Positions 53,122 to 62,366 of a stretch of 64,000 bases of DNA are shown in pieces. The DNA lies in the NCBI GenBank assembly GCA_028289245.1, contig JAQGGT010000004.1, positions 248,001 through 312,000 of the forward strand. Reading direction: 5' to 3'. Source of the DNA: Candidatus Saccharimonadota bacterium. Lineage in GTDB: Bacteria > Patescibacteriota > Saccharimonadia > Saccharimonadales > UBA4665. The notes under the pieces were generated by a model. That model had not been told where the DNA came from. It saw only the letters and a program-made list of their open reading frames with translations, and did not search any database. Both the position numbers and the translations under genes were made by a program. Position 1 is the first letter of the stretch. The number at the start of each line of letters is the position of its first letter.

Positions 53122-55482
53122 TTATTTTGAGGCTACACTAAGCCCTGTTGCCGTGTCAGTCTGTGAAGCCGTAGCAGCTGTTGCGGCTTGACGGTCTGGC
53201 GTGTCGATCGGCACGGTAAAGCTAAATGTTGTACCCTCGCCTTCTACGGACTTTTCTAACTGGATATGGCCACCCATGCTCTCGACTATCATTTTAGAGA
53301 TGTATAATCCCAGGCCAGTACCGCGTGTGGTGTCGCGCGTCAGGATACTGCTGCTGGCTTGTTGGAACTTACGAAACAGCAACTGTTGCGACGCCGGAGT
53401 CATCCCATGGCCGGTGTCGATCACCAGGACTTTCAACATGTCTCCGTCCACTTCTGCGTTCAGCGTAATGCCACCTTCTTGGGTAAACTTAGCCGCATTG
53501 CCAAGCAAATTATAGATAACCTGCTTAAGACGATTCTTATCAACCCAGACATGAGGCAGTCTATCAAGAGTCGGCTTATCCTGTTTGAGGTACAAGCCTT
53601 TATCCTTCAGGACAACCTGCATTTCATAGACAATGCTTTCTACGACTTCTTCGAGGCTGACACTCTCGTAGTTAAAGCTAATTTTGCTCTGTTCCAAACG
53701 CGAAACATCCAAAAAGTCGTTAACGACTTCTATGAGTCGGACACTTGAGCTGTGGATATCATTGATCATTTCTTTGAGGTTGTTGTCCTTCAAGGCCTCA
53801 GGGTAATAGCCCAAAATCATAGAGGTGTTGCCCTTAATCGAGGTTAGCGGCGTCCGTAACTCATGGCTGGCGATCGAGAAGAATTCGTCTCGTGATCGCT
53901 CGATGATTTTTGCCTCGGTGATATCCTCAACCATTGCCACCGCTCCAATGGCGGCGCTGGAATGATGCCCGATAGGGGCGCCGTAAATACGCAGTATTCG
54001 ATCACCATACGTCAGTTCTTTGGCATCAAAAGACACACCAGCTTCCTGGCATTTTTCGATGGCTGCGATCAAGTCAAATTCTGACGCTTTGAGCCGCTCT
54101 CCTAAGGTGGCGAGGCTCAGTTTTCCATGAGGATGCGCCGGGTGTGATTTTCCGCCCAAGATAACGGGCAACATCGCATTATAGGTAATAGCTTCGCTAT
54201 CCTTAAAGGTCATTAGCAGGCCAACACTCAATCCGTCCATAGCCGCTTGCAGCTTGGCGTGCTCAGTATTGAGCTGCTGCGTGCGCTCAACTACCAAGCT
54301 CTCGATATTCTTTTTGATCGCTTGCTCCTTAGAGATGTCTCGGAACACCAAGACATATCCCTCAATCGAGTCCTTGTTGCCCTTGGCAAAAATCTTTGAG
54401 GTCGCCAACCCAATTGGTATATCTTTGTCTCCGACGTGCAAATTAAGTTCAGCCGAACTCTGCGCAGCATCTCGCTGCAGACTATGCAAAACCAACCGGG
54501 CGGTTTTGTCATCAAATATACTGTTTATACGATGGCCTCGAACTTTCTTTAGCGACACTCCTAGAATGTGCAGGGCCGCTTCATTCAGGTACTCTATTTC
54601 TTTTCGAGCATCTATCGTCACCACTGCTTCATTCACCGTCTCTAAGATAGTGCTTGCCAGTGCTGTTGGGTCGATACTAAATAATTTGTAGCGGATCAGC
54701 GCGTAGCCAATCAGCATAACCTGCAGCACACTAAGGAACGGCTCAGCGGGCAATACGTGGCCAAATAGCGGCAGTAAACCGACCGCCAAATATGCAAGGG
54801 TCATCGGCACAACAGTTCCGACTACCAGGATGCGGGCCTGTTTACGCCGAGAAGTTATCGATTTAACTTGCCGGTAATGCAACACTAGCAAAACCATGCC
54901 GGTCAATAGTAGAGCGAGTGACAAGGCAGTGTTGCCGGCTCCGGCCGGACCAATCGGAGCTGTGTTAGGATACCCGAACGTGTGGAGTACTGTTTTGCTC
55001 GGGTCAGCCAATAGCGTGCCGCCGCTAAGGAGGGGCGACACTACGATTATTGACCCAAAAACAGCAAACCAGGTTACCGGGCGGTACAATAAATCTTGAC
55101 GGTCAACATAGGCTATAACAAATGCCAGGAACATTGGCCCCACCAGCGTACTCGTAAAGCCAAGCAAGTGGTACCAATACACATAAGTTGCTTGGTCGGC
55201 GCTGGCAGCCATCAGTCCACTCGATGCCATAAACAATGTCACGCTTGCGGTGTACATCGTGAACCAGAAGATTGAACGGCTTCTATTGGCCCGTAGCCGC
55301 AGTACGACGAGCAGTACGGCCATTACAAGTGCAGCTACAAAATAGATAACTGCTAGGCTAGTAACGTGCATTGCCAGGTGTTCGGTCTTTTCTGCAGCTC
55401 GGAACAGCTGCACGCCAATGAATAGCATACCGCCAAGCACTATACAGTTCATAAGCCGGATTACGTTTTTATAGGTGTTCAT
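53122..55482 (-). CDS. Membrane sensor histidine kinase with PAS domains
   Basis: A 786-aa hybrid-free kinase. About eight N-terminal helices (residues 8-260) form a 7TM-type sensor region; a PAS domain (about 275-390, with IEYLNEAALHILGVSLKKV), a second PAS-like region (about 405-525), HisKA (FFSIASHELRTPLTSIKGN, the phosphorylated His), and HATPase (NAAKFTQEGG, DTGHGMTP, GTGLGLYISK) follow. It should phosphorylate the receiver encoded next. The 16-base gap from the Cache gene suggests one transcript. Confidence 0.93.
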   Translation of the reverse strand: MNTYKNVIRLMNCIVLGGMLFIGVQLFRAAEKTEHLAMHVTSLAVIYFVAALVMAVLLVVLRLRANRSRSIFWFTMYTASVTLFMASSGLMAASADQATYVYWYHLLGFTSTLVGPMFLAFVIAYVDRQDLLYRPVTWFAVFGSIIVVSPLLSGGTLLADPSKTVLHTFGYPNTAPIGPAGAGNTALSLALLLTGMVLLVLHYRQVKSITSRRKQARILVVGTVVPMTLAYLAVGLLPLFGHVLPAEPFLSVLQVMLIGYALIRYKLFSIDPTALASTILETVNEAVVTIDARKEIEYLNEAALHILGVSLKKVRGHRINSIFDDKTARLVLHSLQRDAAQSSAELNLHVGDKDIPIGLATSKIFAKGNKDSIEGYVLVFRDISKEQAIKKNIESLVVERTQQLNTEHAKLQAAMDGLSVGLLMTFKDSEAITYNAMLPVILGGKSHPAHPHGKLSLATLGERLKASEFDLIAAIEKCQEAGVSFDAKELTYGDRILRIYGAPIGHHSSAAIGAVAMVEDITEAKIIERSRDEFFSIASHELRTPLTSIKGNTSMILGYYPEALKDNNLKEMINDIHSSSVRLIEVVNDFLDVSRLEQSKISFNYESVSLEEVVESIVYEMQVVLKDKGLYLKQDKPTLDRLPHVWVDKNRLKQVIYNLLGNAAKFTQEGGITLNAEVDGDMLKVLVIDTGHGMTPASQQLLFRKFQQASSSILTRDTTRGTGLGLYISKMIVESMGGHIQLEKSVEGEGTTFSFTVPIDTPDRQAATAATASQTDTATGLSVASK

Positions 55483-55498
55483 GTCGCTAACTCCATAA

Positions 55499-57142
55499 TT
55501 ATTCTAACTGCCCTGCTATGTACTTTGAGATGAGGAAGGCCGGGACAATCGAGAGCAGCAGCAGAATGGCCGTAACCACAAATGTTAGCTCGACGGAATG
55601 CCCGGCAGCCTGTAAAACAGAGGCCTGGGGTACGCCGATAAACAACATGCCGACAACTGCATTATCGATGTCTTTCAACGGGGCGTAGACCGCCAAGAAC
55701 TGCCGGTTTACTACACTGACGCTGCCGTCAAAATTCTGGCCCTTTTTTAGCACGGTAGCCGTGACAGCTCCGTTAGTATCTTTCACACCCACTAGACGGG
55801 ACACGCCGTCGGGTGCCACGAATGTGGTGGCGGAACGAACATTGCCGGTGTACACCGTGCTGTCCAATCCTGTAGCGTGCTTGATACCATCCACAAACGC
55901 ATTATCTACCACCAAGCCAACCGTTACGGTGCCGATGATCTGCTGGTGATCGTTCCGGATCGGCGTAGCGGAGTTAATATACATCACCGGTGTTAAGACA
56001 CCGTCGCGACGGGCGATGGTGGAGCTTGACTGACCGATCAGCGCCCGGCGCACTAAGGTATCTGATGATAGGGAGTCCCCATAGCGGCTCGGGTCTTCGG
56101 CGCGCAGCAGTACTTGGCCGGTCGCCGTAGTGATGACCAGCGATGACTGTTTTTTGTCATGTAGGAAAGCATTTGTCAGAGTGGCCAACGCTTTATTGTC
56201 GTGCTGTTCGACAGCACTGGCTATGGCAGTGTTTTCGGCAACAGTGTTAGCGTTGGCCAATGTTTCGGCTTTTTTGGCGTCAAGGGCATAGCGCAGCACA
56301 CTCGTCGCAGTTTGCAGGTTATTAAGCGACTGTTTTTGGACATTGCTGACCAGTAAGAAAGTAAAACTGACAGTGGTCACTAAGAAGATCACCAGGGTAA
56401 GCGTTACGAAAATCATAAACAGCTGCGACAAGAAACGCCGCGTCAAATAATGCCACACCCACCTGCCGAGCAAAATCGAACCCGCAAGTAAGAACACCTG
56501 CTCGGCCATCCACAGTGGCCCAAACGAAGCTACGAGCCGGACTACCATGGGATTATCACTGCCGCGCCACAAACTGGCGAGTGACAGAACTTCAAAGATT
56601 GAGAAAAAGAAAAAGGCGATGGCAATTGGCCGCAGGTGACGTTCTAGTCCGGTAGTCGCTCGACGAAAATACAGAAGGGCGATAGCAAAGGCTCCGAATG
56701 GCAGCAAAAGATGTGTTAAGGCAGCACTACCACTGAAGCCAACGGCCAGAGTTTTCTGAGGTGCTTCCGGAGCAGGCTGTGGCGGCGTCTCATTGCTAAA
56801 CTGGGTTGCATCAAGACCGTCTAGCTTTGGCTTTGGTTGCAGCGGATCAACCAACTGCCCGATAATAATGCCGGCATAGCCGACAATGCGCAGGATCGTC
56901 GAGAGTATGTCGGCCAGGGTTCCCGTCGAAGATGAACCAAGTACCGACTGCTCGATGATCGTTGCGTGCAACACGAAAGCCAGTGCCACCAGTAGGAAAC
57001 CGCCGCACTTTATAAACGCTTTGGCGTCACGCTTGGCAGTCCAGGCATCAAAGTACAACCAAAACACGGCGAAGAATACCAGAGCAGCAAACAAGCTAAT
57101 GGCGAAGTGAACGTTTTGACTAAAAAATTGCATTGGTAACAT
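55499..57142 (-). CDS. Membrane sensor with Cache domain, no kinase
   Basis: A 547-aa protein. Four to six helices occupy residues 1-225; a further helix (about 240-265) leads into an extracellular Cache-type domain (about 270-510; ERQ-rich helix DAKKAETLANANTVAEN, then GQVLLRAEDPSRYGDSLSS and YINSATPIRNDHQQIIGTVT) and a final helix. Its C-terminus ends right after the last helix (ISKYIAGQLE), so it lacks HAMP and kinase parts. It probably passes a signal to the kinase encoded 16 bases downstream. Confidence 0.8.
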   Translation of the reverse strand: MLPMQFFSQNVHFAISLFAALVFFAVFWLYFDAWTAKRDAKAFIKCGGFLLVALAFVLHATIIEQSVLGSSSTGTLADILSTILRIVGYAGIIIGQLVDPLQPKPKLDGLDATQFSNETPPQPAPEAPQKTLAVGFSGSAALTHLLLPFGAFAIALLYFRRATTGLERHLRPIAIAFFFFSIFEVLSLASLWRGSDNPMVVRLVASFGPLWMAEQVFLLAGSILLGRWVWHYLTRRFLSQLFMIFVTLTLVIFLVTTVSFTFLLVSNVQKQSLNNLQTATSVLRYALDAKKAETLANANTVAENTAIASAVEQHDNKALATLTNAFLHDKKQSSLVITTATGQVLLRAEDPSRYGDSLSSDTLVRRALIGQSSSTIARRDGVLTPVMYINSATPIRNDHQQIIGTVTVGLVVDNAFVDGIKHATGLDSTVYTGNVRSATTFVAPDGVSRLVGVKDTNGAVTATVLKKGQNFDGSVSVVNRQFLAVYAPLKDIDNAVVGMLFIGVPQASVLQAAGHSVELTFVVTAILLLLSIVPAFLISKYIAGQLE

Positions 57143-57143
57143 A

Positions 57144-59411
57144 CTACAGTCCCGCCAATCCGTCGAGCATTTGCTGCTCAGTCAGAACACCAACCACCAC
57201 GCTTCTGACAACACCCTTGCGATCGATGAAGTAATGGAGCGGCAGACCCTGGACGTTATACTGTGCGCTTAAAGTGCTATCGGGATCGACCAACCAGCGA
57301 AGGCGGACGTCAGCAATGGCCGTATAGGCTTCCACCCGACTACTATTCTCCTGCAAGGCTACGGGAACGACATTAATATCAGGATTAGCCTGTAACTTGC
57401 TGAGTGTAGCTATAGTCTGGGCGGCCAGTGGTGACCACGTAGTTTCAAAGCTCATAATCGTCGGGCGGCCCAGTAAATTAGCCGCCTGAATGGTGGCACC
57501 GGTAGTGTCCACCAGCTTGAAGTCTGGGGCTTGCTTGCCTACCAAACTCGCCGGGCTGCTGGTGCTGGCTTTTTTTGGAGTACTGCTGGTGATAGTCGTG
57601 TGTTGAATCGACAGCGAAGGCATGGCGAGGGTATGTTTGCCAAGACGAATTTCGTGTACGGTGTGTAGTAGTAAATTAGTTGACACCGGAGTCGACTGAT
57701 GGAGCGTGAAGATACTGCCCGTAACCGTTTGATAGCCGGCCGCCTTCGCTTGCAAGTAGTAGGTGCCGGGCGGCAAAAACAGGCTAAAACTACCTGCCGT
57801 ATCCGTTTTTTGGGGATTACGCTGACCATACGCCGCCCCATCCCATACCACCCAACTATGTGACTCTGGTTCAAGATAATAGGCGGTTACCGTACTGGTA
57901 AGCGCGGCCTTCGTCTTGGCATCCAGGGTATGCCCGGGGCTGGCGACATCGACTTCATTGAGGGACCGACTGGCTTTGTTACCGGCGCCGTCCACCGATT
58001 CGGCGGTCAGTGTATACACTCCCGTCTTGTTAAATCCCAGTACCCCCGACCACAGACCGGTCTCTTCTGAGTGAGTCAGGCTAAAACTTTGCATATAGGG
58101 CACCTCACCTTTTTTCGTCTTGATGGTTGTCGCGGCTTGAAGCGTGATACTTGTAGGACCGCCGACTGCACTGAGCGTAATTTTTTGGTCAACGTTTTGT
58201 TGGGCTTGTAGTGTCCCATCGGCCCGCGGCGCTAACACTTGAGGCCCGACATTGACAATATTGCCGCCCACCAAGGGATCGAGCCGATCAATCACCAACG
58301 TCACCGCTGCCGTTGAGCCGATATTCCCCGAAGTATCAATGGCACGCGCAAGCACGGGATAATTGCCATCATCTAAGTCCTGGGGCGTAAAGCTAAAGCT
58401 AGCGGCTTTGCTACCCAGCCCTGAGGCAGTATCGACGGGGAGCCAATCGTGTCCATCGTCGGTTGAATATTCAATACCCGCCAGCGCTTCATTGTCTGCA
58501 GCAACTCCACTGATACGTGGAGCGACTTTATATGGCTTCGCAAACGAGCTAGCCAGGCTGATGGTGGGTGCGATATGTTCCGTTGGTACAGCCTTGATAG
58601 CAATCGGTGTGCTGAGAGGCTTGACAGTCGAAGTTGTTGCCACCGGCTGGGAAGGGGTGCTTACCGTGGTGTCTTCTGCCAGTGGAGTTAAGAATGTCCC
58701 ATCACCGGAAGTGGCCACGTTTCCAGATGAATCGGTAGCAGATACCTGATAGTGATAGCTGGCATCGGGCGTCAAGCCCTGCAGCGGCATGCTGTGCTGG
58801 GTTTTTAACACGGCGTCATGCTTGGCGAGCCCAAAGTTGGTATTTTGACCGTAGGCGATATCAGTGGTAGTCGGTTCATCGGTCGTCCAGGATAGCACAA
58901 CAGACGTCGATGTCAGTCTGGAGAGCTGCAGGTCACTTATCACTGGTGGAGCAACGTCTGGGTCAGTAATGACCGGGCCAGCGATCGCCAATCCTAAGTT
59001 GCCGCTGCACGCCACTGCCCCACTACCGTTTGGATCGTCAGACATCAACACCGTCCAGTCAGCGCTCGAGGCTTCGGTGTTATCGGCATGCACCGAAACC
59101 CCGAACGACAGCGAATCCCCCGATTCGATTGGTGTGCCGTCAAACAGCACGAGATTATCATCGCCGCCAGAGTACGAACCACCCCATGACGCACCGTTAA
59201 TTACAAAATCGCTCGACGGTCGCTGGACAAGTAGCCAGATCACGGGATCAGGACCGTTATTCGTTACTGTAAACGTCAAAGCCGTTTGAGAGTTTGGCTG
59301 GACGGAATTGGGGGTTAGATTAGCCGCACAAGAATTGACATCGGCACTTGCCGACTTGATCGAGGGCACAACCAGCAAAACGATCAACAGCAACACATAA
59401 ATTTTTCTCAA
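57144..59411 (-). CDS. Secreted Fn3/Ig-like protein with cysteine-less redoxin domain
   Basis: A 755-aa exported protein. Signal peptide 1-24; a CARDB/DUF11-like domain (25-130); Fn3 (about 155-245, SVVLSWTTDEPTTTDIAYGQ); Ig-like repeats (280-500); a carboxypeptidase-regulatory-like domain (510-585, FSLFLPPGTYYLQAKAAGYQ); a C-terminal TlpA-like domain (625-755). In the last the WCxxC motif reads TTWSPLAAQT, so both redox cysteines are absent. The start is TTG at 59411. It precedes the Cache sensor gene by one base. Confidence 0.85.
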   Translation of the reverse strand: MRKIYVLLLIVLLVVPSIKSASADVNSCAANLTPNSVQPNSQTALTFTVTNNGPDPVIWLLVQRPSSDFVINGASWGGSYSGGDDNLVLFDGTPIESGDSLSFGVSVHADNTEASSADWTVLMSDDPNGSGAVACSGNLGLAIAGPVITDPDVAPPVISDLQLSRLTSTSVVLSWTTDEPTTTDIAYGQNTNFGLAKHDAVLKTQHSMPLQGLTPDASYHYQVSATDSSGNVATSGDGTFLTPLAEDTTVSTPSQPVATTSTVKPLSTPIAIKAVPTEHIAPTISLASSFAKPYKVAPRISGVAADNEALAGIEYSTDDGHDWLPVDTASGLGSKAASFSFTPQDLDDGNYPVLARAIDTSGNIGSTAAVTLVIDRLDPLVGGNIVNVGPQVLAPRADGTLQAQQNVDQKITLSAVGGPTSITLQAATTIKTKKGEVPYMQSFSLTHSEETGLWSGVLGFNKTGVYTLTAESVDGAGNKASRSLNEVDVASPGHTLDAKTKAALTSTVTAYYLEPESHSWVVWDGAAYGQRNPQKTDTAGSFSLFLPPGTYYLQAKAAGYQTVTGSIFTLHQSTPVSTNLLLHTVHEIRLGKHTLAMPSLSIQHTTITSSTPKKASTSSPASLVGKQAPDFKLVDTTGATIQAANLLGRPTIMSFETTWSPLAAQTIATLSKLQANPDINVVPVALQENSSRVEAYTAIADVRLRWLVDPDSTLSAQYNVQGLPLHYFIDRKGVVRSVVVGVLTEQQMLDGLAGL

Positions 59412-59731
59412 ATGTTTAATAATTTTCCTTGGGCGTACTTGGAGCGCAAACTGTTAACTGATCTCTATGCATTCTTTCGCATAACCACTTTATTCTAACA
59501 AAACATAAGCATAAGCTCAATATTGATTGAATCTGCATAATGTTCAGTCGTAGGTGGCCGACATAGCTGCAATGATGCTCGTAGCAACGTGATTGCGGCG
59601 TGCCTACAAACCTACCCTGAGCGAAACCAAGCCCCTTACCTCTCATCGGCACAGCATTCATCACTTGCAACTCCGCTACAAAAAGCACATTGTAGAGGCA
59701 TACTAGTGCATATATTATGAGGAGCTTGTTC
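59412..59731. other. Divergent intergenic region, no gene seen
   Basis: About 320 bases between the secreted-protein gene (minus) and the hypothetical gene (plus). It must hold promoters for both. A CATAAGCATAAGC repeat occurs near 59503-59515. I find no coding frame, tRNA or clear terminator. Confidence 0.6.
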
Positions 59732-60238
59732 ATGTCTATTGAAGCACAGGATACTAATCATCGACCAACACCCGAACAAGCCGAGCTTGATACTTTTCAA
59801 GATCTAGGGCGCCAGTTACTAAGCAACGTGCTAGCAGATCCAAATAATTTTGCATTACGTCATGACTTTCGAACCGCATTCGATTATCGGAGCAGCTATC
59901 CGTGGCTAGTTGAAGCTGGTCAACTCCCAGGCCAGCGTCCGGGACAGGCACTGCCAGACGCATTAGGCTACGCGTTAAGCTCTGGCTTCAGCGCACCCAA
60001 CCGAACCGAGCCACCGATTACCGAGCCGAGTCTTTTCGATGAAGCCTGGTCGGCTGAGCTCGTTGCGGCTGTCCCGCAAATTCGAGCGCTCCGCCTAAGG
60101 CAGTACGCTTTTCAGCTTACCTATGACGGGATCAGCCTGAGTGCTGAGAGCAGCGAAGAGATTCAAGACCACATGACAAAGTTATTAGAAAAGTACTACT
60201 TACGCCGAGAATATGGCTTGAGCGCAGACCCGTGGTAA
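59732..60238 (+). CDS. Hypothetical soluble protein
   Basis: A 168-aa protein, hydrophilic and probably helical, with a Pro-rich middle (SAPNRTEPPITEPSLFDEAW). Not recognised. ATG at 59732 is preferred to the one five codons earlier because GAGGAG lies seven bases before it. Confidence 0.7.
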   Translation: MSIEAQDTNHRPTPEQAELDTFQDLGRQLLSNVLADPNNFALRHDFRTAFDYRSSYPWLVEAGQLPGQRPGQALPDALGYALSSGFSAPNRTEPPITEPSLFDEAWSAELVAAVPQIRALRLRQYAFQLTYDGISLSAESSEEIQDHMTKLLEKYYLRREYGLSADPW

Positions 60239-60293
60239 GATCGTCACTATCTGCGCGGAGAATTTACTGAACCAAACGCGAACGACCTAGAGT

Positions 60294-60482
60294 TTACACG
60301 CTAATTTTGGCGCGAGCGAGCTTTTTGCTAATGCGGGCTTTGTCGTCTTCACGGAGGTAGTCAACGATCTGACCGGCTTTGATGAGCTTCAGCGCAATGC
60401 CCTGCAGCCTAAGCGGCATATTGCTCTCTATTTCGTAAATGAATTTGGAGTACTCGAGGTGAAAATTATTGTTGTAGCGTAA
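60294..60482 (-). pseudogene. Start-less open frame, probable gene remnant
   Basis: A frame of about 62 codons reads like protein (RYNNNFHLEYSKFIYEIESN; LKLIKAGQIVDYLREDDKA) and ends in a normal stop, but has no start codon upstream before entering the purB fragment; the first ATG (60419) would give 41 residues. It may be a remnant or a short protein from that ATG. Function unknown. Confidence 0.45.
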
Positions 60483-60486
60483 GGAG

Positions 60487-60999
60487 CTATAGCACCGTGG
60501 ACGGAGTATAAGCCACCGCCGCTGGGTACTGTTTCAAGAGTTCTTGAACCGTATTGGCAAATCGTCCTGTCTGGAATGTAGCCAGACCGGTTAGCTCTAT
60601 AGGATTAGCGACCGCCTGATCTAGCATTGCTCGATCAACAGGCAGTCTTGGGTCAGCCGCCAAGCGGTCAGGCAAGGTGTTATTGGCGGTACCGCGCTCC
60701 CGCATATCGAGCGCCATAGCTACGGCATGTTCCTTAATAATTCGATGGGCTTCCTCACGGCCAACGCCAGCTTTGACGGCCGCCATCAGGACCTTAGTAG
60801 TCGTAAGAAATGGCAGATACCGTTCCAGTTCACGGTTGATCACGGCTGGGTAGGCACCAAAGCCTTCCAGAACGGCGCTGGTGGTCTGGAATATTCCATC
60901 GGCCGCATAAAATGCATCGGGGATAAAGACTCGGCGGGCAGCCGAACAGCTCACGTTGGCCGGTGGCTGGATCGCACCTGTGTACTCAAAATCAGACAT
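60487..60999 (-). pseudogene. purB: Truncated adenylosuccinate lyase (C-terminal part)
   Basis: A 170-aa frame whose residues from about 20 onward match the C-terminal domain of actinobacterial-type PurB: ARRVFIPDAFYAADG, YLPFLTTTKVLMAAVKAGVG, REEAHRIIKEHAVAMALDMR, RLAADPRLPVDRAMLDQAV. The N-terminal two-thirds, with the catalytic SxxMPxKxNP loop and His residues, is missing. A good SD (AAGGAG) and ATG remain, so an internal deletion seems to have joined the start to the C-domain. It cannot be an active lyase alone. Confidence 0.75.
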
Positions 61000-61162
61000 G
61001 TATGGTCTCCTTGGTTGTTGAGACTTATTATGTGGTTGTTAGTTTCAAAGTACAAGCGTTGATGACATCGATTATGTAGCGAGCGCTCGGACTCATCATG
61101 GCCTTACACGCTTGCTAAATAGAGCACATGCTGCAAAAATATCTCCATAGATCGGAGCTTCA

Positions 61163-61915
61163 ATGGTTGAGTTTAACGATGTGTACGCCTTTGATGAGCA
61201 CGGCTTATCTGAGTTTTTGTACATGCAAGAACAGCCCGGCCCGCCAGATGTAGCTGCGTTCACGGCTGGCGTCGCTGCTTTCGTGCTTCAGAACGACCCC
61301 GCTTCCAGCATCTCCCCGGAAGGCAGAAAGTCAGAACGGGCAGAAGTGTATTTACACGACAGAAGAGCGAGGGTGTATGCCTGGAGACTCATTGCACCCG
61401 CAGTCGGTTTGGACTGCTCAACCATAGATTCACCGGTTGAAACATTTGGCGTCGTTTTAACCGAGCGCGGCGTTGATTTGCAACGCGACATCACTATCCA
61501 GTCTAGCGCTATTCTGGAAAAAGAAAAAACGCTCATAGAGATTGCTGAAAATCCTAACTATACCTGGCTATTTACCCCAGATAATTACCCTGCCCCTATG
61601 ATCTCTGATTCAGGAATATACAATTGGCGGGAGAATGCTGCCGACCTAGCGGCAATACTGCAGGCGGCTTTGGAGCTCCGAGCAGAAGATGTGCCCGACG
61701 TAATTCCCGTGCATCTAGACGTTATGAACTCAGAACAAGCGCTTTATGAAGAAAAGCGCCTGAAAGAACGCCAAATCGAAAAAGAACTTATCGAGAGTGG
61801 CGAGTATCGCAAATTATCTGGCCACGACAGCTTGTCGGAATCCCGGACTACTGCGTGCAGCAGACAAAGACTACAAGCGGCAACTGCACTTCTTTCAAAA
61901 TACGCACTCTTTTAG
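61163..61915 (+). CDS. Hypothetical protein
   Basis: A 250-aa soluble protein. It begins MVEFNDVYAFDEHGLSEFLY; a charged helical segment (ALYEEKRLKERQIEKELIES) lies near residue 205. Not recognised. GGAG is six bases before the ATG. The last 35 residues look atypical and the end abuts the next gene, so the C-terminus may be shifted. Confidence 0.65.
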   Translation: MVEFNDVYAFDEHGLSEFLYMQEQPGPPDVAAFTAGVAAFVLQNDPASSISPEGRKSERAEVYLHDRRARVYAWRLIAPAVGLDCSTIDSPVETFGVVLTERGVDLQRDITIQSSAILEKEKTLIEIAENPNYTWLFTPDNYPAPMISDSGIYNWRENAADLAAILQAALELRAEDVPDVIPVHLDVMNSEQALYEEKRLKERQIEKELIESGEYRKLSGHDSLSESRTTACSRQRLQAATALLSKYALF

Positions 61916-61941
61916 GAGTCGCACATACTCCCGATCTCCTT

Positions 61942-62322
61942 ATGCTTGCCAATGTCATCACACAGGCATACGCTACTACTATTATTAATGGAGAAGACAC
62001 CGTGGCACTAAGCGAAGAATCATTGAACACACTGAACGCCGTAATAAATACCGAAGAAGACCAAGCCGCTTTCAATGCCGGATACGAGCTAGGAAAAGAT
62101 CCTGCATTCCACGCCCGGCTCGAAGGCCCAGTGACCGCGCAATGGTATGGCGGAGTCGTCGTGGCACTGCAAGAAAAAGACAACCCAAAAACACCATGGC
62201 TGAGCGAGCGAGTATTGCCACGCGGAATGGGCGACGTATTCGTCGATAATCCCGCCTTCGTTTTGGGTAGTGTCGTTGCCGCCCTAGAAGGCAAGTTGGC
62301 TCCAGCCATATCCGAAGCGTAA
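61942..62322 (+). CDS. Hypothetical protein
   Basis: A 126-aa protein (MLANVITQAYATTIINGED...) with a Gly/Trp-containing centre (EGPVTAQWYGGVVVALQEKD). Not recognised. ATG 61942 follows the upstream stop by 26 bases; a GTG at 61855 would overlap the upstream gene by 61 bases. No SD decides between them. Confidence 0.6.
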   Translation: MLANVITQAYATTIINGEDTVALSEESLNTLNAVINTEEDQAAFNAGYELGKDPAFHARLEGPVTAQWYGGVVVALQEKDNPKTPWLSERVLPRGMGDVFVDNPAFVLGSVVAALEGKLAPAISEA

Positions 62323-62366
62323 GTAAGTATTAATTATTGCTGCCACCGTTTTGCTATGATGTGGAG

